DNA of 64,000 nucleotides. Origin: Acidovorax sp. 210-6 (lineage in GTDB: Bacteria; Pseudomonadota; Gammaproteobacteria; Burkholderiales; Burkholderiaceae_C). The translations under genes were made by a program, and so were the position numbers. The stretch is taken from the NCBI RefSeq assembly GCF_010020825.1, contig NZ_JAACJE010000001.1:3472001-3536000 (forward strand), written 5' to 3'. The notes below the pieces were generated by a model. The model worked only from the letters and a program-made list of their open reading frames with translations, made no database searches and was not told the DNA's origin. Below are positions 10,034 through 19,064 of this stretch, piece after piece. Position 1 is the stretch's first letter. The number at the start of each line of letters is the position of its first letter.

Positions 10034-10959
10034 GCCGGCACCTCGGTACGCTCGGCCACGCGCATCACGGCGCTGCGCGCACGCGGGTTGGCCGCCACCT
10101 CGGCGGCACCGGGCTTGATGCGCGCCAGCGCCTTGAGCCGCATGGGCTGCGGCGCGGCAAAGGGGGCACGGCGGTCGTACACCTCCTTGGAGTGCTGCGC
10201 GACGAACTGCTTGACGATGCGGTCCTCCAGCGAGTGGAAGCTGATGACCACCAGCCGCCCGCCAGGCCGCAGCACCGACAGGCTGGCCTCTAGCGCCTGT
10301 TGCAGCTCTTCAAGCTCGGCGTTGATGAAAATCCGAAGAGCTTGAAATGTGCGCGTTGCAGGGTTCTGGCCCGGCTCGCGGGTTTTGACCGCGCCAGCCA
10401 CGAGGTCGGCCAGTTCTGCGGTGGATGCAACAGGACCCCGTTCCTGCCGCCGAGCAACAATCGCCTTTGCAATGGGGCCAGCAAACCGTTCTTCACCGTA
10501 TTCACGTATCACCTCCGCAATCTGCCCTACTTCGGCACTGGCCAGCCACTCGGCCACGCTTTGTCCGCGCGTGGTGTCCATGCGCATGTCCAGCGGGCCA
10601 TCGAAACGGAAACTGAAACCCCGTTCGGGGGTGTCGATCTGGGGCGAACTCACGCCGAGGTCCATCAGCACGCCAGCAGCGCTGCCGACCGGGAGGTCGG
10701 CCAGATGGCGAAAACCTTCATGCCGAATGGAAAAACGCGCATCCTGGATGCGCGCTGCTTCTTGGATGGCTTCGGGGTCCTTGTCGAAGGCCAGCAGACG
10801 CCCCTGGGGCGAGAGCCGTGAGAGGATGCGCCGCGAATGCCCTCCGCGCCCGAAAGTGGCATCGACCCACTGGCCCGCAGGCGCGTCGCCCGCGCCCGCC
10901 AGGAGCGCATCGACCGCTTCGTCCAGCAGTACGGTGGTGTGTGCAGCCGTGGTGGTCAA
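10030..10959 (-). CDS. rsmH: RsmH (MraW), 16S rRNA C1402 N4-methyltransferase
   Basis: SAM-dependent methyltransferase acting on C1402 of 16S rRNA. I place the start at TTG 10959 (reading [16 protein letters not shown]), 7 nt after the mraZ stop; it gives 309 residues, the usual size, and no ATG precedes the conserved TTVLLDEAV. The SAM-binding segment [11 protein letters not shown] and the C-terminal segment [15 protein letters not shown] are typical. The TTG start is inferred from homology and spacing. Confidence 0.93.
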   Translation of the reverse strand: MTTTAAHTTVLLDEAVDALLAGAGDAPAGQWVDATFGRGGHSRRILSRLSPQGRLLAFDKDPEAIQEAARIQDARFSIRHEGFRHLADLPVGSAAGVLMDLGVSSPQIDTPERGFSFRFDGPLDMRMDTTRGQSVAEWLASAEVGQIAEVIREYGEERFAGPIAKAIVARRQERGPVASTAELADLVAGAVKTREPGQNPATRTFQALRIFINAELEELQQALEASLSVLRPGGRLVVISFHSLEDRIVKQFVAQHSKEVYDRRAPFAAPQPMRLKALARIKPGAAEVAANPRARSAVMRVAERTEVPA

Positions 10960-10966
10960 GCGCGCC

Positions 10967-11395
10967 TCAGAAAGAGAAGTCCTTGAACACATCGGGCATG
11001 TCGCCCTGCATGGCCTGCGCCTCCTGGGCGTCATAGGTGGCCTTGTCCCACAGCTCGAAGTGCTCGCCCATGCCCAGCAGCATGGCGTCCTTGGTGATGC
11101 CCGCGGCTTGGCGCAGTTCGGGCGAGATGAGCACGCGGCCGGTGGCGTCCATGTCCACGTCCATGGCGTTGCCCAGGAAGATGCGCTTCCACCACTGGGC
11201 CGACATGGGCAGCGCCGCAATGCGCTCGCGGAACTTCTCCCACTCGGGGCGCGGAAACACCATGAGGCAGCCGTGCGGATGCTTGGTGATGGTGAGCTGG
11301 CCGGCGGCGGTGGCGCTCAGGACGTCACGGTGCCGGGTCGGCACAGAAAGCCGACCCTTCGCATCCAGACTGAGCGAAGACGCCCCTTGAAACAC
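10967..11395 (-). CDS. mraZ: MraZ, AbrB-fold regulator of the division cluster
   Basis: DNA-binding transcriptional repressor of its own dcw operon. Starting at GTG 11395 (reading [16 protein letters not shown]) it has 142 residues, the standard length, with an AAGGGG stretch about 10 nt upstream. A farther ATG at 11467 is rejected because it lies within the MraZ operator. The two AbrB-like repeats are each marked by a D-x-[KT]-GR segment: [10 protein letters not shown] and [12 protein letters not shown]. Confidence 0.94.
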   Translation of the reverse strand: MFQGASSLSLDAKGRLSVPTRHRDVLSATAAGQLTITKHPHGCLMVFPRPEWEKFRERIAALPMSAQWWKRIFLGNAMDVDMDATGRVLISPELRQAAGITKDAMLLGMGEHFELWDKATYDAQEAQAMQGDMPDVFKDFSF

Positions 11396-11453
11396 TGCAC
11401 CGACCCCTTGCTGTTGATTGAATCCATTGCCGGCTTGCCACAGACCGGAAATG

Positions 11454-11488
11454 GCACTTTTCACCACCTAATTGCACTTTTTTGCACT
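11454..11488 (-). promoter_or_regulatory. MraZ box: four GTG repeats at exact 10-bp spacing
   Basis: On the minus strand GTGC, GTGC, GTGG and GTGC occur with their CAC complements at 11455, 11465, 11475 and 11485, an exact 10-bp period on one face of the helix. MraZ oligomers are known to bind short GTG-containing direct repeats upstream of mraZ. The box lies 60-95 nt upstream of the GTG start, consistent with autoregulation. The promoter hexamers upstream were not clear enough to call. Confidence 0.8.
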
Positions 11489-11677
11489 GTAGCAGGAAAA
11501 GCAGCGTTCGCAACAGGGTTTGCAACAACTTCTTGCAATGAAATCAAGGACTTAGGCGCTATTTTGCATGTGCATGTCAGGCAAAAAACCTTTTACACAA
11601 AGCAGTTAGACGCGCCAATGAAAGTAACACCTGAGGCATGTGGACAGTCTGCCTTTTTGCAGCATTCCAAAGACAGA

Positions 11678-11709
11678 GGCCGCCCGCTCCCCCAGGGGAA
11701 CGGGCGGCC
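11678..11709 (-). terminator. Strong hairpin downstream of hslU / upstream of mraZ
   Basis: GGCCGCCCG (11678-11686) pairs with CGGGCGGCC (11701-11709) around a 14-nt loop. It lies about 35 nt past the hslU stop and has no clear T tract, so it may be a terminator or an mRNA-stabilising hairpin. The whole 349-nt gap 11396-11744 holds this hairpin, an AT-rich stretch and the MraZ box; no small gene was seen in it. Confidence 0.5.
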
Positions 11710-11744
11710 CGCACCGAAAAGGCACTTAGAACGTGTTCGTGATC

Positions 11745-13067
11745 TTACAAAATGAAGCGCGAAAGGTCTTCGTCCTGCGACAGCGCCTGCAGGCGCGCAT
11801 CGACGTAGGCTGCGTCGATGGCCACCGTCTGGCCCGCTCGGTGCGCGGCGTCAAAGCTCACCTCGTCGAGCAAACGCTCCATCACCGTGGACAGGCGGCG
11901 CGCGCCGATGTTCTCGGTGCGTTCGTTGACCTCGAAGGCAATGTGCGCCAGGCGGGTGATGCCTTCGGGCGTGAACTCCAGCGCCACGCCCTCGGTGGCC
12001 AGCAGCGCCTGGTACTGGCGCACCAGCGAGGCGTGCGTCTGCGTGAGGATGGCTTCAAAGTCCTGCACCGAAAGCGAGTCGAGCTCCACGCGGATCGGAA
12101 AGCGCCCCTGCAACTCGGGAATCAGGTCGCTGGGCTTGGCCAGGTGGAAAGCTCCGGAGGCAATGAACAGGATATGGTCGGTCTTGACCATGCCGTACTT
12201 GGTGTGCACCGTGGTGCCTTCCACCAGCGGCAGCAGGTCGCGCTGCACGCCCTGGCGTGACACATCGGCGCCGCTGCTCTCCTGGCGCGCGGCCACCTTG
12301 TCGATCTCGTCGATGAACACGATGCCGTTCTGCTCGGCGCTGAGCAGGGCGCGCTGCTTGATCTCTTCCTCGTTGACCAGCTTGGCCGCCTCTTCCTCGA
12401 CGAGCTGGCGCCGGGCTTCGGCAATGCTGAGCTTGCGCGTCTTGCGCTTGCCCTGCCCGATCTGGCTGAACATGCCGCGCAGCTGCTCGGCCATGTCCTC
12501 CATGCCCGCTGGGCCCATGATTTCGAGCTGTGGGCGGGCCTCGGCCAGGTCGATCTCGATTTCCTTGTCGTCGAGTTGGCCCTCGCGCAGCTTCTTGCGG
12601 AACACCTGGCGTGCGGTGCTGTCGGGCGGCGGCTCGCTGCCGGGCGTGCGCGCCACGGGGATGAGCACGTCCAGGATGCGCTCCTCGGCCGCGTCTTCGG
12701 CGCGCGTGCGCACCTGGCGTGTCTGTACCTCGCGCTCCTGCTTGACGGCCACTTCCATCAGGTCGCGGATGATGGTGTCCACGTCCTTGCCCACATAGCC
12801 CACCTCGGTGAACTTGGTGGCTTCGACCTTGATGAAAGGCGCATCGGCCAGGCGTGCCAGGCGCCGCGCGATTTCGGTCTTGCCCACGCCCGTGGGGCCG
12901 ATCATGAGGATGTTCTTGGGCGTGATTTCGTGGCGCAGGGGCTCCTGCACCTGCTGGCGGCGCCAGCGGTTGCGCAGCGCAATGGCCACGGCCCGCTTGG
13001 CCTTGGACTGGCCGACGATGTGGCGGTCCAGCTCGGAGACGATTTCCTGGGGGGTCATGGAAGACAT
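11745..13067 (-). CDS. hslU: HslU, ATPase of the HslVU protease
   Basis: AAA+ unfoldase that feeds substrates to HslV. ATG 13067 gives [20 protein letters not shown], matching the usual HslU N-terminus, and 440 residues; a TTG five codons upstream is less likely and ATG 13058 is possible. Walker [16 protein letters not shown], pore-loop region [10 protein letters not shown], Walker [12 protein letters not shown], an intermediate domain, and C-terminal end DLSRFIL (the terminal segment that inserts into HslV) are all present. It follows hslV, separated by a family A repeat. Confidence 0.95.
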   Translation of the reverse strand: MSSMTPQEIVSELDRHIVGQSKAKRAVAIALRNRWRRQQVQEPLRHEITPKNILMIGPTGVGKTEIARRLARLADAPFIKVEATKFTEVGYVGKDVDTIIRDLMEVAVKQEREVQTRQVRTRAEDAAEERILDVLIPVARTPGSEPPPDSTARQVFRKKLREGQLDDKEIEIDLAEARPQLEIMGPAGMEDMAEQLRGMFSQIGQGKRKTRKLSIAEARRQLVEEEAAKLVNEEEIKQRALLSAEQNGIVFIDEIDKVAARQESSGADVSRQGVQRDLLPLVEGTTVHTKYGMVKTDHILFIASGAFHLAKPSDLIPELQGRFPIRVELDSLSVQDFEAILTQTHASLVRQYQALLATEGVALEFTPEGITRLAHIAFEVNERTENIGARRLSTVMERLLDEVSFDAAHRAGQTVAIDAAYVDARLQALSQDEDLSRFIL

Positions 13068-13082
13068 GGAGAGAAATTCCAA

Positions 13083-13140
13083 TCAAATCGGCACATAGCG
13101 CTTATAGAATAAGCGCAAACAGCTATTATTTTGATAGCAA
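13083..13140. repeat. Family A interspersed repeat between hslV and hslU
   Basis: Contains the perfect palindrome GCGCTTAT-AGA-ATAAGCGC followed by GCTAT-tatttTG-ATAGC, i.e. two consecutive hairpins. It begins TCAAATCGGC..TAGCGCTTAT like the copy in the rlmI-like gene. Located immediately upstream of hslU, it could separate expression of hslV and hslU, but that is inference. Confidence 0.8.
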
Positions 13141-13151
13141 ACGAAGTTCCC

Positions 13152-13715
13152 TTAAAGGGTTTCAATCGTGTGGTGCATGTTGGTGTAGATGCACAGCTCA
13201 CCGGCAATGGCCAGGGATTTGCGCACGATGTCTTCAGCGCCCAGTTCGGTGTTGGTCAGCAGCGCCTTGGCGGCCGAATGCGCATAGGCCCCGCCCGAAC
13301 CGATGGCCACGATGCCTTGTTCGGGCTCCAGCACGTCGCCGTTGCCGGTGATGATGAGGGAGGCCTCGCGGTCGGCCACGGCCAGCATGGCTTCCAGGCG
13401 GCGCAGCACGCGGTCGGTGCGCCAGTCCTTGGTCAGCTCGATGGCGGCGCGCACCAGGTGGCCCTGGTGCTTGTCCAGCTTGGCTTCAAAGCGCTCGAAC
13501 AGCGTGAAGGCGTCGGCCGTGGCGCCGGCAAAGCCCGCCAGCACCTTGCCATGGTGCAGCTTGCGCACCTTGCGCGCCGTGCCCTTGACGACGATATTGC
13601 CCAGCGTGACCTGGCCGTCGCCGCCAATGGCCACCTGCACGCCCTGCGGGGTTTGGCGGCGCACGCTGAGGATGGTGGTTCCGTGGAACACCGGGGATTC
13701 GTTGGATGCGGTCAT
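13152..13715 (-). CDS. hslV: HslV, proteasome-like peptidase subunit
   Basis: N-terminal-threonine peptidase that forms the proteolytic core with HslU. The product has 187 residues. The catalytic Thr is the first of the pair in [11 protein letters not shown] (about residue 13), implying removal of a 12-residue propeptide. [19 protein letters not shown] and [14 protein letters not shown] are family motifs. It is the promoter-proximal member of the hslV-hslU pair; a family B repeat lies between it and the upstream gene. Confidence 0.96.
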   Translation of the reverse strand: MTASNESPVFHGTTILSVRRQTPQGVQVAIGGDGQVTLGNIVVKGTARKVRKLHHGKVLAGFAGATADAFTLFERFEAKLDKHQGHLVRAAIELTKDWRTDRVLRRLEAMLAVADREASLIITGNGDVLEPEQGIVAIGSGGAYAHSAAKALLTNTELGAEDIVRKSLAIAGELCIYTNMHHTIETL

Positions 13716-13796
13716 AGGGCGCTTAGGTGGGGGCGCCCACCGTCAATACAAGTCAGTTTTTAGTGGTGAAGCCGCTTCCAGTGCCGCGTGACACTG

Positions 13797-13919
13797 GCAC
13801 ACCCCAGACCAGGGCTCCCGCGCAAGGGCCGCCCCGCCGCGCCGGGAGCGTCCCCCCTCCCGAATCGCGCAGCGATTCGAGAGAGGGGGGAAGGCCCGCA
13901 GGGCCTCAGGGGGGAGTAC
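13797..13919 (-). repeat. Family B repeat (copy 1), 3' of the STAS-type gene
   Basis: On the minus strand it starts within a few nt of the stop codon at 13921-13923 with CCCCCCTGAGGC, followed by a CCCCCC..GGGGGG hairpin, ACGCTCCCGGCGCGGCGGGG and GGCCCTTGCGCGGGAGCC. The same order of elements occurs in four other copies, each just after a stop codon. Confidence 0.85.
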
Positions 13920-13920
13920 G

Positions 13921-15666
13921 CTAATTCTTCCGCGGCAGCACCCAGGCATGCTCGTTGACACCGAGCACGTTGAACAGCACCGCCACCAAGCGGTGCAGGT
14001 TGTGGAACTGCACTTCGCGCCCCTGGGCCTGCTGCTGGGCCGCCCAGTTGAGCACCGAGCCCGCAGCGGTGAAGTCGATGCGGATGAGCCTGTCGCACGG
14101 GATGGCCAGCGGCTGGCCCGCAGGCACATGGTCCTGCATGCCTTCGAGCAGGTGGGTGGCGTCGCCCTCGATATGGCCGGTCAGCCCGGCCAGCGCAGGC
14201 ACCGAATCGCCAAAACCCGTGAGCGGCGCCGGGGTGGTGCTGTCTTTCCAGTGCGGCCGCGCAACCAAATCCTGGGCCGGGGCGGGCGCAGGCGCGACCT
14301 CGGGGGTGGAATCGTCGCTGTAGCCGCACAGCGGGTTGGCCCAGGAGGGAGGCGACACTTCGTAGGTGACGCAGTAATCCAAGGCCACCATTTCGAACTC
14401 GTCGGCCTGGCCCATGAAGCGCAACACCGCCATGCGCAGGCGCCACCATTCCGGGTTGGTCTCGCGGTTACCCGACTGGGTGCACTCCTGCAGCAAGGTC
14501 AGCAGCGCTTGCGAGCCCGTGAACACAAACTGCCCCTTCATGTCCGCCCAGCGGGTGAACTCGTTGGCCAATGCGGTCAGCGCCGTGTCTTCAATGGACT
14601 TGAGCCGCGTCCAGGTCAGCGTCCAGGGCGAGGCCGAGCGATTGATGGATGCCTGCAGCGCAGCTGCCGACTGCAGCGTCATGGCGGCCGGTGCGTTCCA
14701 GCTGAATTCACGCTGGGGCACTGCGGTGGCCTCGGCCTTCACGGCAGCCTGCAGGCCCAATTGTTCGGGGATGGAAAACCACAGCGGCGCAGAGCGCGCA
14801 AAGCGCCCGGCAAAGTCGATGGCCAGCGCGTCAAAACGGTCTTGCTGGCCTGTGGCGCGGTACAGGTCGAACAGCGTCATCCAGATCTCGAACTGGGCAT
14901 CGGCTTCGTCGGCGCTGTGGCGCTCCAGCACTTCCAGCAGGCCCGCCTCTGCGCCCGCGTAATCGCCGTTGGCAAAGCGGATGGCGGCTTCTTCGAGGTC
15001 GGGTTCGTGCACGAATTTCTCCAAGGCCGGTGCGGCCGGTGGTGCCGAGGTACCTGCCCCCCCCATGTTCCATGTGGCCGCATCGGGCTCCTCCAGCGGC
15101 AGGGAGGTTTCCTGTGCAGCCAGGCTGTCGCCCGCGAACAGCGGCTCGGGCGCCGTGCGTGCGGGAGGGGTGGGTTGCAGAGCCAGGGGAGCCGTCGGGG
15201 CGTAGGCATTGGGGTGGGCCGGCACGGTGGTCGCGTCTGCCAGGGCATCGCCCGCCTGCACAGGGGCCACACCTTCGGGGTTGTCACCCGCCTGTTTGCT
15301 CTTCCACCACTGCATGGACATCTGCGCCTCGATCTCGTCGATCTTCTTGATCGTGACGGCGCGCTCGCCTGGCGAGGTGAGGCTGCTCTGGAAGAACGAG
15401 GGTCGGGCCGCCGGATCGGCCGTGCGCTGGCCGCTCAGGGCGTCGCGCTGGCGCAGTTTGCGCAGCTGATCGAATTCACGGCGGCGCACAAAGTCGTTGC
15501 GCCGCTTGCGCTCGATCATCTCCTTGAGCATCTGCTTGCTGTACTGGCTCTCCTTGTCGTCCTGGATGGAGTCCAGCTCCGACCAGTTGACCGTGGGGTT
15601 GCGCACGAAACGCACCACCTTGGACAGGAGGCCACCGCCGGAGGAGGGGTTGTCTTCCTTGCTCAT
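13921..15666 (-). CDS. Conserved protein with C-terminal STAS-type domain
   Basis: 581 residues, no signal peptide or membrane segment. The N-terminal 120 residues are charged, with an Arg/Lys/Glu helix around residues 45-70; residues about 130-220 are Pro/Ala-rich linker; the middle (about 225-290) has tetratricopeptide-like helices (EEAAIRFANGDYAGAEAGLLEV). The last 90 residues (LTGHIEGDATHLLEGM to NVLGVNEHAWVLPRKN) look like a STAS/anti-sigma-antagonist-type domain. Position next to dksA is common in this family, but its function is not known to me. Confidence 0.8.
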   Translation of the reverse strand: MSKEDNPSSGGGLLSKVVRFVRNPTVNWSELDSIQDDKESQYSKQMLKEMIERKRRNDFVRRREFDQLRKLRQRDALSGQRTADPAARPSFFQSSLTSPGERAVTIKKIDEIEAQMSMQWWKSKQAGDNPEGVAPVQAGDALADATTVPAHPNAYAPTAPLALQPTPPARTAPEPLFAGDSLAAQETSLPLEEPDAATWNMGGAGTSAPPAAPALEKFVHEPDLEEAAIRFANGDYAGAEAGLLEVLERHSADEADAQFEIWMTLFDLYRATGQQDRFDALAIDFAGRFARSAPLWFSIPEQLGLQAAVKAEATAVPQREFSWNAPAAMTLQSAAALQASINRSASPWTLTWTRLKSIEDTALTALANEFTRWADMKGQFVFTGSQALLTLLQECTQSGNRETNPEWWRLRMAVLRFMGQADEFEMVALDYCVTYEVSPPSWANPLCGYSDDSTPEVAPAPAPAQDLVARPHWKDSTTPAPLTGFGDSVPALAGLTGHIEGDATHLLEGMQDHVPAGQPLAIPCDRLIRIDFTAAGSVLNWAAQQQAQGREVQFHNLHRLVAVLFNVLGVNEHAWVLPRKN

Positions 15667-15711
15667 GATGGCTTGCGTACTGCGCGGCAGAGGCTCAAAA
15701 GGAGTTCCCCG

Positions 15712-16425
15712 TCAATCACCAAACATCTTTTGCTTGAGCTCGCGGCGCTGCTGCGCTTCCAGCGAGAGCGTGGCCGTGGGTCGGGCCAGCAGGCGGCCCA
15801 CGCCAATGGGTTCGCCGGTTTCGTCGCAGTAACCGTAGTCGCCAGCGTCGATGCGCGAGATGGACTGCTCGATCTTCTTGAGCAACTTGCGCTCGCGGTC
15901 ACGGGTGCGCAGCTCCAGGGCGTGTTCTTCTTCGATGGTGGCACGGTCTGCCGGGTCGGGCACGACCACGGTGTCCTCACGCAGGTGCTCGGTGGTTTCA
16001 CCTGCGTTGTTGTGCATGTCCTGCTTGAGTTGCACCAGCTTGCGGCGGAAGTAGGCCATCTGGACGTCGTTCATGTACTCGCTGTCGGGCATGGCGAGGA
16101 TGTCGGCGTCGGTCAATTCCTCCAGGGGCTTGGTCTTCCAGTGGTTGGCCAGCTTGGGGTCCTTTTTGGGAGCCGCAGCACGCGGGGCTTGCAGGGTGGT
16201 GGGCATGGTATTCGTGTAACTCGCTTTGGCAGCCGTCGAAGCGACGGACTGCTGAATGGATGGTACGGTCAATTGGGCCAGGCGGGAAGAAGGCCGAGCA
16301 CTGCGCACGGGCAAGCCGTCAGGCGACGCTGGAGCCGCCTTGGCGCTGACTTTTGCCGGGGCCGGTGAGGCCGCGGTGGAAGACGCCTTTGCAGGGGCCT
16401 TGGGTTTGCTGGGTGCAGCGTTCAC
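15712..16425 (-). CDS. dksA: DksA-type RNA polymerase regulator with degenerate zinc site
   Basis: Secondary-channel regulator of RNA polymerase that works with ppGpp. It has 237 residues: a Lys/Ala/Pro-rich N-terminal extension of about 90 residues, then the coiled coil (DPADRATIEEEHALELRTRD, with the tip acidic residues) and the C-terminal globule. The zinc-finger region reads YCDETGEPIGVGRL..RPTATLSLEA, so only one of the four cysteines of Escherichia coli DksA remains. Zinc-independent DksA variants are known in proteobacteria. The start at 16425 includes the extension and a shorter protein is possible. Confidence 0.9.
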   Translation of the reverse strand: MNAAPSKPKAPAKASSTAASPAPAKVSAKAAPASPDGLPVRSARPSSRLAQLTVPSIQQSVASTAAKASYTNTMPTTLQAPRAAAPKKDPKLANHWKTKPLEELTDADILAMPDSEYMNDVQMAYFRRKLVQLKQDMHNNAGETTEHLREDTVVVPDPADRATIEEEHALELRTRDRERKLLKKIEQSISRIDAGDYGYCDETGEPIGVGRLLARPTATLSLEAQQRRELKQKMFGD

Positions 16426-16589
16426 GTCCTGTCTCCTCGCGGTACGGGCTTCCCGCTTCGGTGGCGGTGCGGCGCCACCTGCGGGAGGTTTGATCGTAGT
16501 ATGCCCTTGGCTTTACCGGGGCGCGATTGTATAGGCACTGTCTTGCTTGGGGGCAGGCGTTGTGCATTCCCCACACCGCGGGTGCTGCA

Positions 16590-17690
16590 TCAGGCGACCA
16601 GGCACTGGTCCAGGCCCTGCTCCAGGATGTCGCGCGGCAGCTCGATGCCGATGAACACCATCTTGCTCTGGCGCTTCTCGCCCTCGGCCCACTGCGGCCC
16701 CAGGTCGCTGCCCATGAGCTGGTGCACGCCCTGAAAGATGACCTTGCGCTCAGTGCCCTTCATGTGCAGCACGCCCTTGTAGCGCAGCATGCGCGGGCCG
16801 TAGATGTTGACGATGGCGCCCAGAAAGTCTTCCAGCTTGGCCGGGTCAAAGGCACGCTCGGCGCGATAGACAAAGCTCTTGACGTCGTCATCGTGGTGAT
16901 GGTGGCGGCCATGCTGGTGCGAGGGGTGGTTGCAGTGCTCGCCATGCGCATGGTCGTGGTGATGGTGGTGCCCGTGGTCATGGCCATGCTCGCACTGCCC
17001 ATGGTCATGGTCGCAGTGGCTGTGGTCGTCCTCTTCCTTGAGGAAATCGGGGTCGATGTCCAGCTTGGCGTTGAGATTGAAACCGCGCAGGTCCAGCACC
17101 TCGGACAGCGGCACCTCGCCAAAGTGCACCGCCTTGATCGGCGCACGCGGGTTCATGTGCTTGAGGCGGTGGATGAGCGCGTCCACTTCTTCGGCGCTGA
17201 CCAGGTCGGTCTTGGACAGAAAGATCTGATCGGCAAAGCCCACCTGGCGGCGCGCCTCCTGGCGATCGTCGAGCTGCTGCTGGGCATGCTTGGCGTCCAC
17301 CAGGGTGAGGATGGAGTCCACCAGGTAGGTTTCGGCGATCTCGTCGTCCATGAAGAAAGTCTGCACCACCGGGCCGGGGTCGGCCAGACCCGTGGTCTCG
17401 ATGACCACGCGGTCAAAAGCCAGCATGCCTTTGCGGCGCTTGGCAGCCAGCAATTGCAGGGTTTCGCGCAGGTCTTCGCGGATGGTGCAGCAGATGCAGC
17501 CATTGCTCATCTGCACGATCTGCTCCTCGCTGTCGGTCACGAGGATGTCGTTGTCGATGTTCTCCTCGCCGAACTCGTTTTCGATGACGGCGATCTTCTG
17601 GCCGTGGACTTCGGACAGCACACGCTTGAGCAAGGTGGTCTTGCCCGAGCCCAGGAAGCCGGTGAGGATGGTGACGGGGATGAGGGACAT
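16590..17690 (-). CDS. G3E-family (COG0523/CobW-like) metal-chaperone GTPase with histidine-rich loop
   Basis: GTP-dependent metal chaperone/insertase family. ATG 17690 gives MSLIPVTILTGFLGSGKTTL and 366 residues; upstream in-frame codons are rejected because the P-loop must lie near the N-terminus. Walker A GFLGSGKTTLLK, the family metal motif GCICC (in NGCICCTIREDL), and switch/Walker B region are present. A loop around residues 215-265 has dozens of His with Cys and Asp (for example HGHHHHHDHAHGEHC), a likely zinc or nickel/cobalt reservoir. No metal-responsive operator could be identified upstream. Zinc is a guess. Confidence 0.88.
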   Translation of the reverse strand: MSLIPVTILTGFLGSGKTTLLKRVLSEVHGQKIAVIENEFGEENIDNDILVTDSEEQIVQMSNGCICCTIREDLRETLQLLAAKRRKGMLAFDRVVIETTGLADPGPVVQTFFMDDEIAETYLVDSILTLVDAKHAQQQLDDRQEARRQVGFADQIFLSKTDLVSAEEVDALIHRLKHMNPRAPIKAVHFGEVPLSEVLDLRGFNLNAKLDIDPDFLKEEDDHSHCDHDHGQCEHGHDHGHHHHHDHAHGEHCNHPSHQHGRHHHHDDDVKSFVYRAERAFDPAKLEDFLGAIVNIYGPRMLRYKGVLHMKGTERKVIFQGVHQLMGSDLGPQWAEGEKRQSKMVFIGIELPRDILEQGLDQCLVA

Positions 17691-17783
17691 GAGAAGCCTT
17701 GGGAGAAATACGGGAGACAACCCAAAAACTGTAGCCGAGCTGTCAAGCCCCTGTGCGCAGGGGCTGTATGAACTTTGAGTGAT

Positions 17784-17837
17784 TTGTGCCTCTGGCGCTT
17801 TCACATCAAGCGCAAGCAGCTATTATTTTTATAGCAT
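17784..17837. repeat. Family A interspersed repeat between rlmI and the G3E GTPase
   Basis: GCGCTT-tcacatc-AAGCGC and GCTAT-tattttt-ATAGC hairpins in tandem, preceded by TTTGTGCCTCTG. It lies immediately after the rlmI-like gene stop (17844) on the minus strand, in the 153-nt gap before the GTPase gene. Confidence 0.85.
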
Positions 17838-17843
17838 TGGTGC

Positions 17844-19064
17844 TCACTTGCGCATCACGGCCAGGCCCTTGAGGTATTCCCCTTCGGGGAATTCCAGCGT
17901 CATGGGGTGGTCGGGCGCCCCACCCAGGCGCTCCAGGATGTAGCCGTCCACCCCCGCATCGGCCCCGGCCGAGGCGACGATCTTGTGGAACAGGTCGGCG
18001 CTGATGCCGCCCGAGCACGAGAAGGTGTAGAGCACACCGCCGGGCTCCAGCAGCTGCAGCGCCAGGCGGTTGATGTCCTTGTAGGCGCGCGCGGCGCGTT
18101 CGGCGTGCGTGACCGTGGGGGCGAACTTCGGCGGGTCGAGCACGATCGCGTCAAAGCGCCGCCCTTCGCGCAGAAACTGGCGCAGCGAGGCGTTCACATC
18201 GGCATCCAGAAACGTGGCACGGGCCGCGTCGAAGCCATTGAGTGCCACATGCGCGCGCGCCCGCTCCAGCGCCGGGCCAGACGAGTCGATGGACACCACC
18301 TCGCCGTCCTCCACCCCGGCCGCGCGCTGGCCCGCCAGCGCCGCCACCGAAAAGCCCCCGGTGTAGCAATAGCAGTTGAGCACACGGCGCAGCCCCAGGC
18401 GCTGCACGCAGTCGGCAAAACGCTTGCGGCTGTCGCGCTGGTCCAGGTAGAAGCCGGTCTTGTGGCCCTCGGCGATGTTGAGCGTGAGAAGCCACTCGTG
18501 CTCGTGGATCTCCAGCTCCAGCGGGGGTGCCTCGCCCCCGGCCTGCGGGCCGCCGCGCAGCCAGCCGGTGCTGCTCTCCAGCCCTTCGAGCTGGCGCACG
18601 CTGGCGTCCGAGCGCTCGTACAGGCGCGTCAGACCCGTGGCCTGGAGCAGCGCGTCGGCCAGCACGCTCTTCCAGCGCTCGGTGCCCGCGCTGGTGAACT
18701 GCGCCACCAGCGTATCGCCGTAGCGGTCCACCACCAGGCCGGGCAGACCGTCCGACTCGCCATGCACCAAGCGCACGCCGTTGCTTTGTATATCAAATCG
18801 GCCTCTAGCGCTTATTGCACGGGCGCAAGCAGCTATGAAAAAAGGAGCATCGATGCGCTGCGCCTCGTCAAAGCTCCACACCCGCGCGCGGATGCGCGAC
18901 TGTGGGCTGAACGCCGCCCAGGCCAGGAACTGGCCCTCGTGCGATTCCACGCGCACGGTTTCGCCGCTGTCGCCGCCGCCCTTGGCGATGGCGCTTTCAA
19001 AAATCCAGGGGTGGCGACGCTGCAGTGAGCGCTCTTTGCCGGGTTTGAGTCGGATCGTTTTCAT
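17844..19064 (-). CDS. rlmI: RlmI-like class I rRNA (cytosine-C5) methyltransferase
   Basis: SAM-dependent methyltransferase similar to RlmI/YccW, which modifies 23S rRNA (C1962 in E. coli). ATG 19064 gives 406 residues starting MKTIRLKPGKERSLQRRHPW, an N-terminal PUA domain. It continues with the RlmI core (HGESDGLPGLVVDRYGD, GFYLDQRDSRKRFAD, LNCYCYTGGFSVAAL) and the catalytic region LDPPKFAP and FSCSGGISADLF. Residues about 75-95 (FFIAACARAIS) are read from a family A repeat that takes the place of the normal loop between the PUA and the next domain. Confidence 0.9.
   Translation of the reverse strand: MKTIRLKPGKERSLQRRHPWIFESAIAKGGGDSGETVRVESHEGQFLAWAAFSPQSRIRARVWSFDEAQRIDAPFFIAACARAISARGRFDIQSNGVRLVHGESDGLPGLVVDRYGDTLVAQFTSAGTERWKSVLADALLQATGLTRLYERSDASVRQLEGLESSTGWLRGGPQAGGEAPPLELEIHEHEWLLTLNIAEGHKTGFYLDQRDSRKRFADCVQRLGLRRVLNCYCYTGGFSVAALAGQRAAGVEDGEVVSIDSSGPALERARAHVALNGFDAARATFLDADVNASLRQFLREGRRFDAIVLDPPKFAPTVTHAERAARAYKDINRLALQLLEPGGVLYTFSCSGGISADLFHKIVASAGADAGVDGYILERLGGAPDHPMTLEFPEGEYLKGLAVMRK
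18790..18850. repeat. Family A interspersed repeat, in frame within rlmI
   Basis: TCAAATCGGCCTCTAGCGCT and the following ATTGCACGGGCGCAAGCAGC match the murD copy and the hslU-upstream copy. In the coding frame it yields FFIAACARAIS; the murD copy yields [11 protein letters not shown] in the same repeat frame, so two unrelated proteins share a repeat-derived peptide. Confidence 0.82.

Noticed and set aside
11396-11467. mraZ start at ATG 11467 (166 residues)
   Set aside because: The extra 24 codons lie in the promoter-proximal region, overlap the MraZ box and are not part of the conserved protein; GTG 11395 has a ribosome site and gives the usual length.
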